Positions 6,044-12,524 of a stretch of DNA of 12,524 nt are shown here, one piece after another. This stretch comes from an uncultured Chlorobiota bacterium (GTDB lineage: Bacteria; Bacteroidota; Bacteroidia; Bacteroidales; JAADGE01). Made by a program: the position numbers and the translations under genes. Within the stretch, counting starts at the first letter, position 1. Each line of letters begins with the position of its first letter. The notes under the pieces were generated by a model. It was not told the DNA's origin and did no database searches. It was given only the letters and a program-made list of their open reading frames with translations. The stretch is from positions 1 through 12,524 of the forward strand of contig CAMZKQ010000044.1 in the NCBI GenBank assembly GCA_947311265.1, read 5' to 3'.

Positions 6044-7290
6044 TTTTTGTTCTTTAATAGGGCTTGTATTCGCCAGCGAAATTGCGAAGTGGTTTTGTCG
6101 TCGCCCGAGTCGTACCACCATGCGGTGTATAATAAATCATCGCCTTGTTGTAGTTTTCCGTAGTAAACATCTACTGTGCCTATTGTTTTAATCTGCTCGT
6201 TTATTATTTTATATCCGCTGCCTTTCCAGCAAACGAGTGGCGAATGGTCGGCAGAGTAGAAATTTGTTGCTGGTTTTATGTAGATAAGTACCTTATCGTT
6301 CCAGTATTTGGTAACCCCTAATTTTTCATTTGATTTTTGAAAACTGCTAGTTCCAAAATCAATATTATTTTCGGTATGGATTCTTGTCTTGCTCTTTTTC
6401 GGATTATAAAACTGATAGAAAATAAGCAAGCTGGCTAAAAGTGTTAGTATTATATAAAAAGCGGTTTTATTAATTTTTTTATTATTACTATTAGTAACAA
6501 CATTTTTATTCTTTTTCGGAAGGTATTTTATCAAAAACCAGATTGGAATTGTAACATATAGTACAAAACAGAGCATACCAATGGCTTCATGCAAAAATGT
6601 ATCAGGTGGCGATTTAAGTAGGGTAATTACTAGAATCCTTACAAAATTAGACAAAATAACGAGTAAATAGCTTGCCGAAAGTGCTATAATTACACTCGAA
6701 AAGCGAAACTCCTTTTTAGCCTTTTTTTCCTGAAAAGCAATAAATAGCAAGGGAATAAGAAGGCTCATTAGTACCATTTTAAGCCCCATACATTCGGGAT
6801 CTACACGAAATTCCTCTTCGCCAAGTAAGATAATATTGCCCACAGAGCTGTAGTTACTGTCCAGTTGGGCAAGGGTTAGCCCTGAAAACTTGCTTAGATA
6901 AAGCCGAATTTCAAAACCAGTAATTTCGGATAAGTAAATAACTATTGGCGAAATAGTGATGATTAAAATTAAAGGCAGGCTGTTTATTTTTCCTAGTTGT
7001 GTTTCTATAATAAAAATTGCTACGCAGATTACTGCCAGAAAATAAAGGCTACTCAAAGGCAAAAAACCGTACAATAGAAATAGAGAAAAGGAAATAAGAC
7101 CATACCGCAGCGATTTTTCGCTTCTTTTTATTGTCATTAAAAAAGGTAGAGCAAGGGCTGAAATTACAAAACTAAAATCAAAAACTAGATAAACTAGTAG
7201 TTGCTTATAAGTAAGAAAACTTAAAACACAGAAAGAAATGGCAAGTATAATAACTGACTTACTTGTATTCTTGTCTTTAAAAATGGGCAT
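6031..7290 (-). CDS. xrtN: Exosortase (XrtN-like) fused to an EpsI-like domain
   Basis: Inner-membrane exosortase/archaeosortase, a cysteine transpeptidase-like enzyme that removes C-terminal sorting tails from exported proteins. About eight to nine hydrophobic helices span residues 12-255. The presumed catalytic triad is present: Cys167 in D-P-E-C-M-G-L, Arg218 in N-F-V-R, and His234 in F-L-H-E. After a Lys/Asn-rich loop and one more helix (about 276-294) comes a periplasmic domain with H349-S-P-L-V-C354-W-K-G-S-G-Y. This matches the H-S-P-x-x-C-x-x-G-x-G-W motif of EpsI (DUF3485). The ATG at 7290 is preferred over the adjacent TTG at 7293. The frame stops at 6031 through a missing base at 6044-6048; corrected it ends at 5930 (about 453 aa). 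It is the last gene of a three-gene operon, 35 bp after the phosphatase gene. Assignment to XrtN rather than another Bacteroidota exosortase is inference. Confidence 0.85.
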   Translation of the reverse strand: MPIFKDKNTSKSVIILAISFCVLSFLTYKQLLVYLVFDFSFVISALALPFLMTIKRSEKSLRYGLISFSLFLLYGFLPLSSLYFLAVICVAIFIIETQLGKINSLPLILIITISPIVIYLSEITGFEIRLYLSKFSGLTLAQLDSNYSSVGNIILLGEEEFRVDPECMGLKMVLMSLLIPLLFIAFQEKKAKKEFRFSSVIIALSASYLLVILSNFVRILVITLLKSPPDTFLHEAIGMLCFVLYVTIPIWFLIKYLPKKNKNVVTNSNNKKINKTAFYIILTLLASLLIFYQFYNPKKSKTRIHTENNIDFGTSSFQKSNEKLGVTKYWNDKVLIYIKPATNFYSADHSPLVCWKGSGYKIINEQIKTIGTVDVYYGKLQQGDDLLYTAWWYDSGDDKTTSQFRWRIQALLKNKNIGL

Positions 7291-7325
7291 CAAGTTTTAC
7301 TTTACTTTGTAGGAAGTACTTTCTT

Positions 7326-9497
7326 TTAGGTGGTGCTAGATATTCCTATAATAATAATATCATCGGTTTGTTCATCGTTCTTTTTCCAAGTTCTAAGTTC
7401 GGTTTCTAGTTTTTCCTTTTGTGCTTTGGCAGGAAGTGTTGAAATTTGATGTAGAAAATCACGGTAGTTTTTGGTCATATATTTCCGCCCATGCTTGCCA
7501 CCAAATTGGTCTTGAAAGCCATCGGAAAAGATATAAAATTTATCGCCTTTTTGTTGGTTGATTTTGTGTAGTGCAAAGTTTTTTTCTGCCCCTTTTGGTG
7601 GTGCAATCCCACCGATTGCAAATTTTGTTCCTTTTATAATATTCATTTCGCCTTGCGAAATGTAGTAGAGCGGGTTTTTAGCTGCTGCAAAATATACGGT
7701 GTTGTTGCCTTCTTCAAAAACAAGGATAGAAATATCCATGCCATCGTTTATTTGCCCTGAATTTTTATCACCTCTTAGGCGTTTTGTTACTTTTTTATCT
7801 AATTCTGCTAGGATTTTGTGGGGCATTATAGTCTTTTCTTGGGTTACAATTTCATCAATAAAATCGCTGCCCATAACGGTCATAAATGCCCCTGGTACGC
7901 CGTGCCCTGTACAGTCTGCAGCAATTACAATTTTGTAGGTTTTGCCTTGGCTTTCAATTTTTTTGTACCAGTAAAAATCGCCGCTGACTATGCTGTGGGG
8001 TTTAAAAAATACGAACGCATCGCTAAAAGCGTTTTCAATTTCCGAAATTTCGCCTAATATTGCTTTCTGTATTCTTCTTGCGTAAGTTATGCTATCGGTT
8101 ATTTGCTGATTTTTTTCGTTTAGTTTTTTGTTATTTTGGGTTATTTCGTAGTTGGCTTCTTTTAAGTTTTCCGATTGTGCTAAAATCTCATCATTTTTCT
8201 GGCTAATTTGGGCTGTTCTTTCTTGTACTTTTTCTTCAAGCTCTCGGTTTACTTTGGTTTGTAGCAGGTCATTTTGGGTGAGGTGGTCTATTATTTCTTG
8301 CTGTGCTGCCCGCCTTTCTGTTTCTTGTTTTACAAGCAATCCAAAAGAGAATACGGAGAATGGAATTTCCAGACCAATTTGGAAGTATATTAAATCTAAG
8401 CGAATTAGCCCTGTTGTGCCAAGGAGGGTAATGAATGCACCTAGTAGTAAGCCTGCCATTCCTATAAGGAAGTACTTTGTTATTTTAGTTTTTATTTTTG
8501 CTCCGAGGTAAATAAACCAAAAAGCGATAATCAGGAAAATACTGTATGATAGGTTTGAAACTTGCTCGTAGAGGCTTTGGTTTATTTTAATTAATACAAA
8601 GGAAATGGCAGCAAAGATATAGGCAATTATAATATAAATGCTAAGTATTTTGTTGGCTTTAGGAAAGTGCTTTTCAATGCCTATAAATCGGCGGGCAAAC
8701 TGTAAATAAAGAACAAAACCTATCTGTAAAGTCCAGTACCCATACGATATATTGGTTGATATTACATCTGAAATAACAGATAAGTAGTGATAATCATTAA
8801 GGAAAAATAGCGAAATTATCAGCATGAAACCGATGTAATATAGCTGCTCTGTATTTCGCTGGCTAAAGTAGCTAAATAAGTTGTAAATTATTAACATCCA
8901 TAGTAAGCCTTGAAATATGCCTTGGATTAAATTTTTCCAATATTCGATATACTCATAGTTGTCTTCCTGAAAAACGGTAAATTCATGTTTGAAGTTCATC
9001 TCTAAAACGTTTTCAAGTTTTAGGTAAATGGTTTCGTTTTGGTTATCTAAATTTAACTTAAAACCAAAGGCAAAAAGGCGGGGTTTGCTTCGCTGTGAGT
9101 TGGGGAAAAATGTGCCTGATTTTTCTGTCATGTATTTTGTGTCTGACGAAAAATCGTAGGCAGTAATTTTTGCAAATTGGTAGGGGTGCTGTATTATCCA
9201 TTTGCTAGCGGTACTTTTTTTTCTAGTAAATTGGAAGCGTAGCCAGTACACTTTATCGGTTTTTAGCTGTCCTGTTTTTTGTTCAAATGGAACAAATTTG
9301 TCATCGAATTTGCCAGATTTAATGTCATTTATTGTAAGTGTTTTAGTCGTATCTTCAAGAATATAAATTTTCTTCTTGGGAAGAGCATCGTAGCAAACTA
9401 AGTTATCTAGCGAAATAGCATTACTGGGCTGTGCCCAGATATTATTAGGCAAAATGATGCTAAAAAGCAGTGTAAATATAAATAGTTTTTGCTTCAT
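7326..9497 (-). CDS. 7TMR-DISM sensor with coiled coil and SpoIIE-type PP2C phosphatase domain
   Basis: Predicted membrane signalling phosphatase of 723 aa. The signal peptide is about 1-22 (…W-A-Q). A periplasmic 7TMR-DISMED2-like beta domain (about 30-180) contains D-K-V-Y-W-L-R-F. Seven hydrophobic helices span 188-390, a cytoplasmic coiled coil about 395-465, and the SpoIIE/PP2C Ser/Thr phosphatase domain about 468-720. The catalytic metal motifs are all present: S-G-D507-F-Y-W, A-D528-C-T-G-H-G, N-D-G-M-D588, F-S-D659-G-F, and T-D712-D713. The S-I-T-Y-A-R-R-I-Q-K-A-I-L entry helix is typical of Bacteroidota members. Such proteins normally dephosphorylate anti-anti-sigma (STAS) partners; none is encoded here. 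It is the middle gene of the operon, 15 bp after the ConA-like gene. The periplasmic ligand is unknown, and carbohydrate is only a possibility for this receptor class. Confidence 0.93.
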   Translation of the reverse strand: MKQKLFIFTLLFSIILPNNIWAQPSNAISLDNLVCYDALPKKKIYILEDTTKTLTINDIKSGKFDDKFVPFEQKTGQLKTDKVYWLRFQFTRKKSTASKWIIQHPYQFAKITAYDFSSDTKYMTEKSGTFFPNSQRSKPRLFAFGFKLNLDNQNETIYLKLENVLEMNFKHEFTVFQEDNYEYIEYWKNLIQGIFQGLLWMLIIYNLFSYFSQRNTEQLYYIGFMLIISLFFLNDYHYLSVISDVISTNISYGYWTLQIGFVLYLQFARRFIGIEKHFPKANKILSIYIIIAYIFAAISFVLIKINQSLYEQVSNLSYSIFLIIAFWFIYLGAKIKTKITKYFLIGMAGLLLGAFITLLGTTGLIRLDLIYFQIGLEIPFSVFSFGLLVKQETERRAAQQEIIDHLTQNDLLQTKVNRELEEKVQERTAQISQKNDEILAQSENLKEANYEITQNNKKLNEKNQQITDSITYARRIQKAILGEISEIENAFSDAFVFFKPHSIVSGDFYWYKKIESQGKTYKIVIAADCTGHGVPGAFMTVMGSDFIDEIVTQEKTIMPHKILAELDKKVTKRLRGDKNSGQINDGMDISILVFEEGNNTVYFAAAKNPLYYISQGEMNIIKGTKFAIGGIAPPKGAEKNFALHKINQQKGDKFYIFSDGFQDQFGGKHGRKYMTKNYRDFLHQISTLPAKAQKEKLETELRTWKKNDEQTDDIIIIGISSTT

Positions 9498-9512
9498 TTA
9501 GAGTTTTAAGGC

Positions 9513-9956
9513 TTAATCTAGAATTTCGGTTACAACAATTTTATCGAAGTAGGCAGTTTGCTCGCCACAAACCCGAAGCCCTATTTCTCGGATACTGAAA
9601 GTTTCGTTATTGCGTTTCTTCTTTTCGACAAATACATTATTTACATAAAACTCTATTTCTTCTGGGCTTACTTTTATTTTGAATTTTACGGGCTTATCGG
9701 GCGAACTTTTTTGTGCTGTTTCAATGGCTTCTCCTATAAAAGAGAAGTCGCTTCCTTCGTGTATATTCATTCTTGCTTTGCCTGTATTTTGTATTTCAAA
9801 GGCATAATAATTACTGTTGTCGTAAGAGAGCATTAGCCCAAAATATTCATTTTTTCCTGTCTGCTCGTAAGCTCCAAGCGTGGCTTCTACCTCGTATTTA
9901 ATGTATTCTGGTAGTATTATGTCTGTCCAGTTGCAATAGCCATCGGTATTTGCTGT
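9513..9956 (-). CDS. Second ConA/LamG-like domain of the tandem membrane protein, in a shifted frame
   Basis: Continuation of the protein encoded at 9917-10876. Adding one base to the A6 run at 9957-9962 joins the frames, giving N-T-F-F-T-A-N-T-D-G-Y-C-N-W and running on to the TAA at 9513. The first in-frame ATG is at 9833, but coding clearly begins before it (Y-I-K-Y-E-V-E-A-T-L-G-A), so that Met is probably not a real start. The domain repeats the features of the first: an F-x-F-Y-V-N-N-like strand (I-E-F-Y-V-N-N) and the closing V-C-G-x-Q-x-x-Y-F-D-x-I. It has no signal sequence or membrane anchor of its own, so as a separate product it would be cytoplasmic and probably useless. The phosphatase gene follows 15 bp downstream. 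Confidence 0.8.
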   Translation of the reverse strand, partial: TANTDGYCNWTDIILPEYIKYEVEATLGAYEQTGKNEYFGLMLSYDNSNYYAFEIQNTGKARMNIHEGSDFSFIGEAIETAQKSSPDKPVKFKIKVSPEEIEFYVNNVFVEKKKRNNETFSIREIGLRVCGEQTAYFDKIVVTEILD

Positions 9957-10876
9957 AAAAAAGTATTTTCCACTTTACTTTTCTTTTCGAGTTCTATTTT
10001 AGGGTTCCAGCCCTTTAGGGGGGTGTCAAATTTGTCCTCGAAAATAGGCTTCGATTTCCCGGGTTCTGAAATACGAATATAGTCAAAATAGACTTCCTGC
10101 GTACCCCCACACACTAGTTTTATCGAGTGGGCTTTGAGGATTTCCATGTGCCCAAAGTACAGCAGCTCGTTGTTGACATAAAATTTAAACTTCTCGCCTC
10201 TTACTGCTACTTTTATGGTGTTGAACGATTTTTCTCCTTGCTTAAAAGTGGGGCATTCTTTTTCTGTAATATTGCTTGCCCACTGTTTGTTAATTCTGAA
10301 ACCATAGCGAGCAGTTTTGTTTTGCCGGATATAAAAGTAGCCAAAATTTGTACCAGCACCGCCTATCTGTATGCCATAGTTATCGGATTTGCTGCCTTTT
10401 TTCCATTGTGTTTTTACTGTAATATTATAGTTTGCAGGCAAATCTACGGAGTAGGGGTCATTTCTTAAATACCCTGTTTTTTCAAAGGTTTCAAATTTGT
10501 AAAATCCATCTTCAATTCTTGCATTTAGCTGGTATTGATTAAAGATGTCCCAGCCATTTTCTGTGTCATTAAATTCTTCGGTAAATGAGCGAGCTGGTGG
10601 TGGTGGAAACATTAGCTTTTTAACTAGAATTAGCCCAGCGATTAAAAGTACGCCAATAATAATTGCAAAAATAGTATTCCGCTTGCGTTGCTGTGCATGT
10701 GCATCGGCAGATAGTTTTTTATACATTTTATCTACCTCGGCCCTAGAAAGGGAGGTCATTTCTGCAAGTGCTTCTTTTGTGGAGTTATGTACTTCTCTTT
10801 CTTCTAATTCTCGGTCTTTTTTTAAAACTTCGTCTTTTAGGCGTTCTAATATTTCATTATCTAATTTTCTACTCAT
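9917..10876 (-). CDS. Single-pass membrane protein with cytoplasmic coiled coil and ConA/LamG-like ectodomain (first of two)
   Basis: First gene of the exosortase operon; no named family recognised. Residues 1-66 are highly charged and helical (coiled coil likely) with no signal peptide. One hydrophobic helix (about 68-89) is preceded by Q-R-K-R and followed by K-K and P-P-P-P, giving an N-in/C-out type II topology. The periplasmic part (97-271) is a beta-rich ConA/LamG or DUF1080-like domain. It opens E-E-F-N-D-T-E-N-G-W and contains F-K-F-Y-V-N-N, closing V-C-G-G-T-Q-E-V-Y-F-D-Y-I. A second copy starts at F-E-D-K-F-D-T-P-L-K-G-W (279-290) but the frame breaks at 9957-9962 and stops at 9917. 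Corrected, the protein is about 454 aa with two tandem domains. It may bind glycan, or present the ectodomain while the coiled coil works inside; both are inference. Confidence 0.82.
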   Translation of the reverse strand: MSRKLDNEILERLKDEVLKKDRELEEREVHNSTKEALAEMTSLSRAEVDKMYKKLSADAHAQQRKRNTIFAIIIGVLLIAGLILVKKLMFPPPPARSFTEEFNDTENGWDIFNQYQLNARIEDGFYKFETFEKTGYLRNDPYSVDLPANYNITVKTQWKKGSKSDNYGIQIGGAGTNFGYFYIRQNKTARYGFRINKQWASNITEKECPTFKQGEKSFNTIKVAVRGEKFKFYVNNELLYFGHMEILKAHSIKLVCGGTQEVYFDYIRISEPGKSKPIFEDKFDTPLKGWNPKIELEKKSKVENTFLQQIPMAIATGQT

Positions 10877-10925
10877 TGGTTTATAGCTTTATTTTGGAAA
10901 ATAATGGAAATTTATGCTCTAGTTA

Positions 10926-10933
10926 CAAATATA
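10926..10933 (-). promoter_or_regulatory. Candidate Bacteroidota -7 promoter element (TATATTTG) for the exosortase operon
   Basis: On the minus strand the bases read TATATTTG, an exact match to the TAnnTTTG -7 consensus, about 50 bp before the ATG at 10876. The expected -33 TTTG is only a T-rich run (about 19 bp upstream), so the promoter is partial. It lies between the Sus-type operon terminator and the first gene of the exosortase operon, where a promoter is needed. Confidence 0.45.
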
Positions 10934-10974
10934 ACTTTTAAGATGCAGTTAAAAAAAGATATTTTTCTTTCAAT

Positions 10975-11007
10975 AAAAAAGCACTACTTTAAAGGTAGTG
11001 CTTTTTT
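10975..11007 (-). terminator. Intrinsic terminator at the end of the SusD/lipoprotein operon
   Basis: GCACTAC (10981-10987) pairs with GTAGTGC (10995-11001), extended by six A (10975-10980) against six T (11002-11007). Reading minus, a T6 tract follows the stem, 30 bp past the stop of the Lipid_bd-like gene. It insulates the Sus-like operon from the exosortase operon downstream on the same strand. Confidence 0.85.
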
Positions 11008-11037
11008 ATAAATAGTTATCGCAGAAGCGATTTTAGT

Positions 11038-11577
11038 TTAATATTCGTCTTCTAAGAAACCAGTTCTACGAACACCCGAACAATGGTAAATTGTCCCAGG
11101 ATCATCAGCATATTCAATTTTAAAGTAGATACTGTCGCAAACTACGCCTGATGCAGATTTCCCTCCATCTTTAATAACTTTACCATCGGTAATTGTCATT
11201 TTTATGTCGTATAAAGCACCACCATTATCAGCCGTATTTTGTACATCTGTACCAGAAAAAGTGGCAGCATCTACATTGCAATTGGCTTTGGTTGTATATG
11301 TCCAGAAATTACCAGCATCGCTAATCCAAAGTTTATTGTTGTCTTCGGCAGCAGTGTTATAGGTTAAAAGTTGTGTATGGCCAACACCATAATAGTCGTC
11401 TAGCACGCCAGAGCCATTATCGAATCGGTAAACTACCCACCATTCGCCAGCCAATGGCCAAACTGCGGAGTATTCAACTTCTTTTTCTTTCGGCTGATTC
11501 ATCTCGTACAGTTTTGTACATGAAGTAACTGATAGTAACACAGCCGCAATTAATACTAAATTTAATATTTTTTTCAT
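11038..11577 (-). CDS. Lipid_bd-like (putative lipid-binding/hydrolase-like) lipoprotein of a Sus-type locus
   Basis: 179-aa lipoprotein with signal peptide and lipobox S-V-T-S-C (Cys20). Residues P-L-A-G-E-W-W-V (41-48), G-H-T-Q-L-L-T-Y-N-T (66-75), L-W-I-S-D-A-G-N-F-W (83-92) and the ending G-V-R-R-T-G-F-L-E-D-E-Y match my recollection of the Lipid_bd (PF12888-type) family. Genes of this family usually sit downstream of SusC/SusD pairs. The protein is probably a surface or periplasmic beta-barrel-like fold; the family's biochemical role is not settled. It is last in the operon, 12 bp after the DUF5011-like gene, with a hairpin terminator beyond its stop. ATG at 11577; full length. Confidence 0.85.
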   Translation of the reverse strand: MKKILNLVLIAAVLLSVTSCTKLYEMNQPKEKEVEYSAVWPLAGEWWVVYRFDNGSGVLDDYYGVGHTQLLTYNTAAEDNNKLWISDAGNFWTYTTKANCNVDAATFSGTDVQNTADNGGALYDIKMTITDGKVIKDGGKSASGVVCDSIYFKIEYADDPGTIYHCSGVRRTGFLEDEY

Positions 11578-11589
11578 TGATTTTTAATT

Positions 11590-12342
11590 TTAAAATGAAA
11601 CTTGTGTTAATGTGGCTTCAAAAACGTAGCCAAAACTCCAAGTACTTTTGTAGTAAATGGTTTTTGCAGCAGCGTCAATTGAGAAGTCGGAAGTTACTAA
11701 ATCGCCACCAAATGCACCTACGCCCGATGGTTGTTGTGAAATTGTAAAATCATTGGCTGCCATATCGTTGGCTGTTACTTGCAAACCTGCAGAACGGTAG
11801 CCGTTGCCATAACCACGACCTAAATCGTAGTAAGCACCACTAGCATCTGATATTGCAAATACATTGTCGCTTACTTTTGTTACGGTAAGGTATTTCATAT
11901 CAGTGTATTGTGCACTTGTTGTACCATTACGTACAACTGTACAGGTATATACGCCTTCTATGCTTGTTACAAAATCGCCTTTGCCACTTACATAGACAGT
12001 TCTTCCTGTTGTGCCTGAAAAGCCATCGCCATTAGTTGCAGAGTAGGTAATAGAATACTTGTCGGCAGCTGTTCCTACGGCATCGCCAGAGTAGCCTGTG
12101 TAAAGTCCTTTTACAGCTACTTTAACGGTTATGTCATTGCCGTTTTCAGAGGCCGTTACGCCAGGGTCTGTAAATGGAGTGCCTAATTCGTGGATAATGG
12201 TTGCATCTCCTTTGAAATCGAATTTAGGGTAGTAGGTTATTTTTTCTGTTTTGCCTTCTGTTTCTACTCTTTTTTGGCAAGAAGTAAAAATACCTGCAAA
12301 GACAGTCAGTATTAATAAATATTTAAAAATATTTTTGTTCAT
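11590..12342 (-). CDS. DUF5011/DUF5012-like lipoprotein of a Sus-type locus
   Basis: 250-aa lipoprotein with lipobox F-T-S-C (Cys22). The Ig-like DUF5011-type domain (about 38-118) has the characteristic E-L-G-T-P-F-T-D-P-G-V-T-A segment (52-64) and ends in a V-Y-V strand. The C-terminal half (about 122-250) starts S-I-E-G-V-Y-T-C and is Tyr/Gly rich, similar to the DUF5012-type domain of lipoproteins beside SusD genes. In such loci these proteins are thought to act as surface glycan-binding or accessory proteins, but no ligand can be read from the sequence. It lies 18 bp after the SusD stop and 12 bp before the next gene, so co-transcription is very likely. ATG at 12342. Confidence 0.85.
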   Translation of the reverse strand: MNKNIFKYLLILTVFAGIFTSCQKRVETEGKTEKITYYPKFDFKGDATIIHELGTPFTDPGVTASENGNDITVKVAVKGLYTGYSGDAVGTAADKYSITYSATNGDGFSGTTGRTVYVSGKGDFVTSIEGVYTCTVVRNGTTSAQYTDMKYLTVTKVSDNVFAISDASGAYYDLGRGYGNGYRSAGLQVTANDMAANDFTISQQPSGVGAFGGDLVTSDFSIDAAAKTIYYKSTWSFGYVFEATLTQVSF

Positions 12343-12360
12343 AACGTTTATATTTTAAGG

Positions 12361-12524
12361 TTAATTTTTATCCCACCAAACTTTGTCGGTAGTTTTTGTT
12401 TGCCCAGGGAAGCTGCTGTTTAAGTTTACTTCGTCTTGGGGGTAAATTAAGCGTGCAGGAAAAACACCTCCTGTAACACCTTCTACAGAGTAGGCCAGTT
12501 TTCCGACCTGTATTTTTTCGTTAG
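12361..12524 (-). CDS. SusD/RagB-family outer-membrane lipoprotein, C-terminal end (partial)
   Basis: The last 53 codons of a gene entering from the right edge. The tail contains G-G-V-F-P-A-R-L-I-Y-P-Q-D-E-V-N-L-N and closes D-K-V-W-W-D-K-N. This R-x-x-Y-P-x-x-E-x-x-L-N … x-W-W-D pattern is the normal ending of SusD-like nutrient-binding lipoproteins, which cap a SusC TonB-dependent channel. Glycan or peptide uptake is the general role; the substrate cannot be told from this fragment. The SusC gene should lie further right, upstream in transcription. The TAA is at 12361-12363 and the DUF5011-like gene starts 18 bp later. Confidence 0.82.
   Translation of the reverse strand, partial: NEKIQVGKLAYSVEGVTGGVFPARLIYPQDEVNLNSSFPGQTKTTDKVWWDKN

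Noticed and set aside
5930..6121. A 63-codon minus-strand frame beginning with Met at 6121, as a separate small gene.
   Set aside because: Its first part overlaps the conserved EpsI-like coding in another frame and looks non-native; only 5930-6043 looks real, as the exosortase tail.
7699..8511. Several open plus-strand frames of 79-119 codons opposite the phosphatase gene.
   Set aside because: They lie antisense to a well-conserved SpoIIE domain and coiled coil, with atypical composition and no recognisable domain.
5930..12524. Search for an exosortase sorting tail (short motif, hydrophobic helix, basic end) on any protein of the window, including the VIT-domain partner expected for XrtN.
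   Set aside because: None of the proteins complete at the C-terminus ends in a hydrophobic segment plus basic residues, and no VIT-domain protein is present.

Overview
The window looks like chromosomal DNA from a member of the Bacteroidota. The evidence is the low GC content, the end of a SusD/RagB-type lipoprotein gene with Bacteroidota-only partner lipoproteins (DUF5011/DUF5012-like and Lipid_bd-like), a TonB-dependent receptor, a 7TMR-DISM/SpoIIE phosphatase, an exosortase that looks like XrtN, and a TAnnTTTG-type -7 promoter element. The sequence does not allow a safe genus call. No tRNA, rRNA, CRISPR array, transposase or phage gene was found.

Layout, left to right. (1) 1-700, plus strand: the C-terminal third of a heavy-metal P1B-type ATPase, most like the CcoI/FixI copper pumps, closed by a strong bidirectional hairpin terminator. 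(2) 806-1761, minus strand: a small heat-shock protein (Hsp20) with its own terminator, then a small lipoprotein of unknown function. (3) 2047-5881, plus strand: a TonB-dependent outer-membrane receptor split by one frameshift, followed by a lipoprotein made of about five Ig-like (Big_2) repeats. Tandem 9-mers and pentamers lie upstream of the receptor start. (4) 5930-10876, minus strand: a tight three-gene operon. Its genes encode a single-pass membrane protein with two tandem concanavalin/LamG-like domains, a 7TM-SpoIIE PP2C-type phosphatase, and an exosortase with a Cys-Arg-His triad fused to an EpsI-like domain. (5) 11038-12524, minus strand: the downstream end of a Sus-like operon, encoding the SusD C-terminus, a DUF5011/DUF5012-like lipoprotein and a Lipid_bd-like lipoprotein, closed by a hairpin terminator.

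Three genes (TonB receptor, exosortase, tandem ConA-like protein) each carry one single-base frameshift. In each case clear homologous-looking coding resumes in another frame. Two of the three sit on homopolymer runs (T5 and A6) and the third lies near C4, GGG and AAA runs. Homopolymer sequencing or assembly error is therefore the simplest explanation, although phase variation of surface proteins is not excluded. With one base corrected each gene gives a full-length product: about 742 aa (receptor), 453 aa (exosortase) and 454 aa (ConA-like protein).

The most interesting unit is the 5930-10876 operon. It couples an exosortase, which sorts or processes surface proteins, to a SpoIIE-type signalling phosphatase with a periplasmic sensor, and to a membrane-anchored double carbohydrate-binding-like protein. 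No protein complete at its C-terminus in this window carries an obvious exosortase sorting tail, so the substrate must lie elsewhere.
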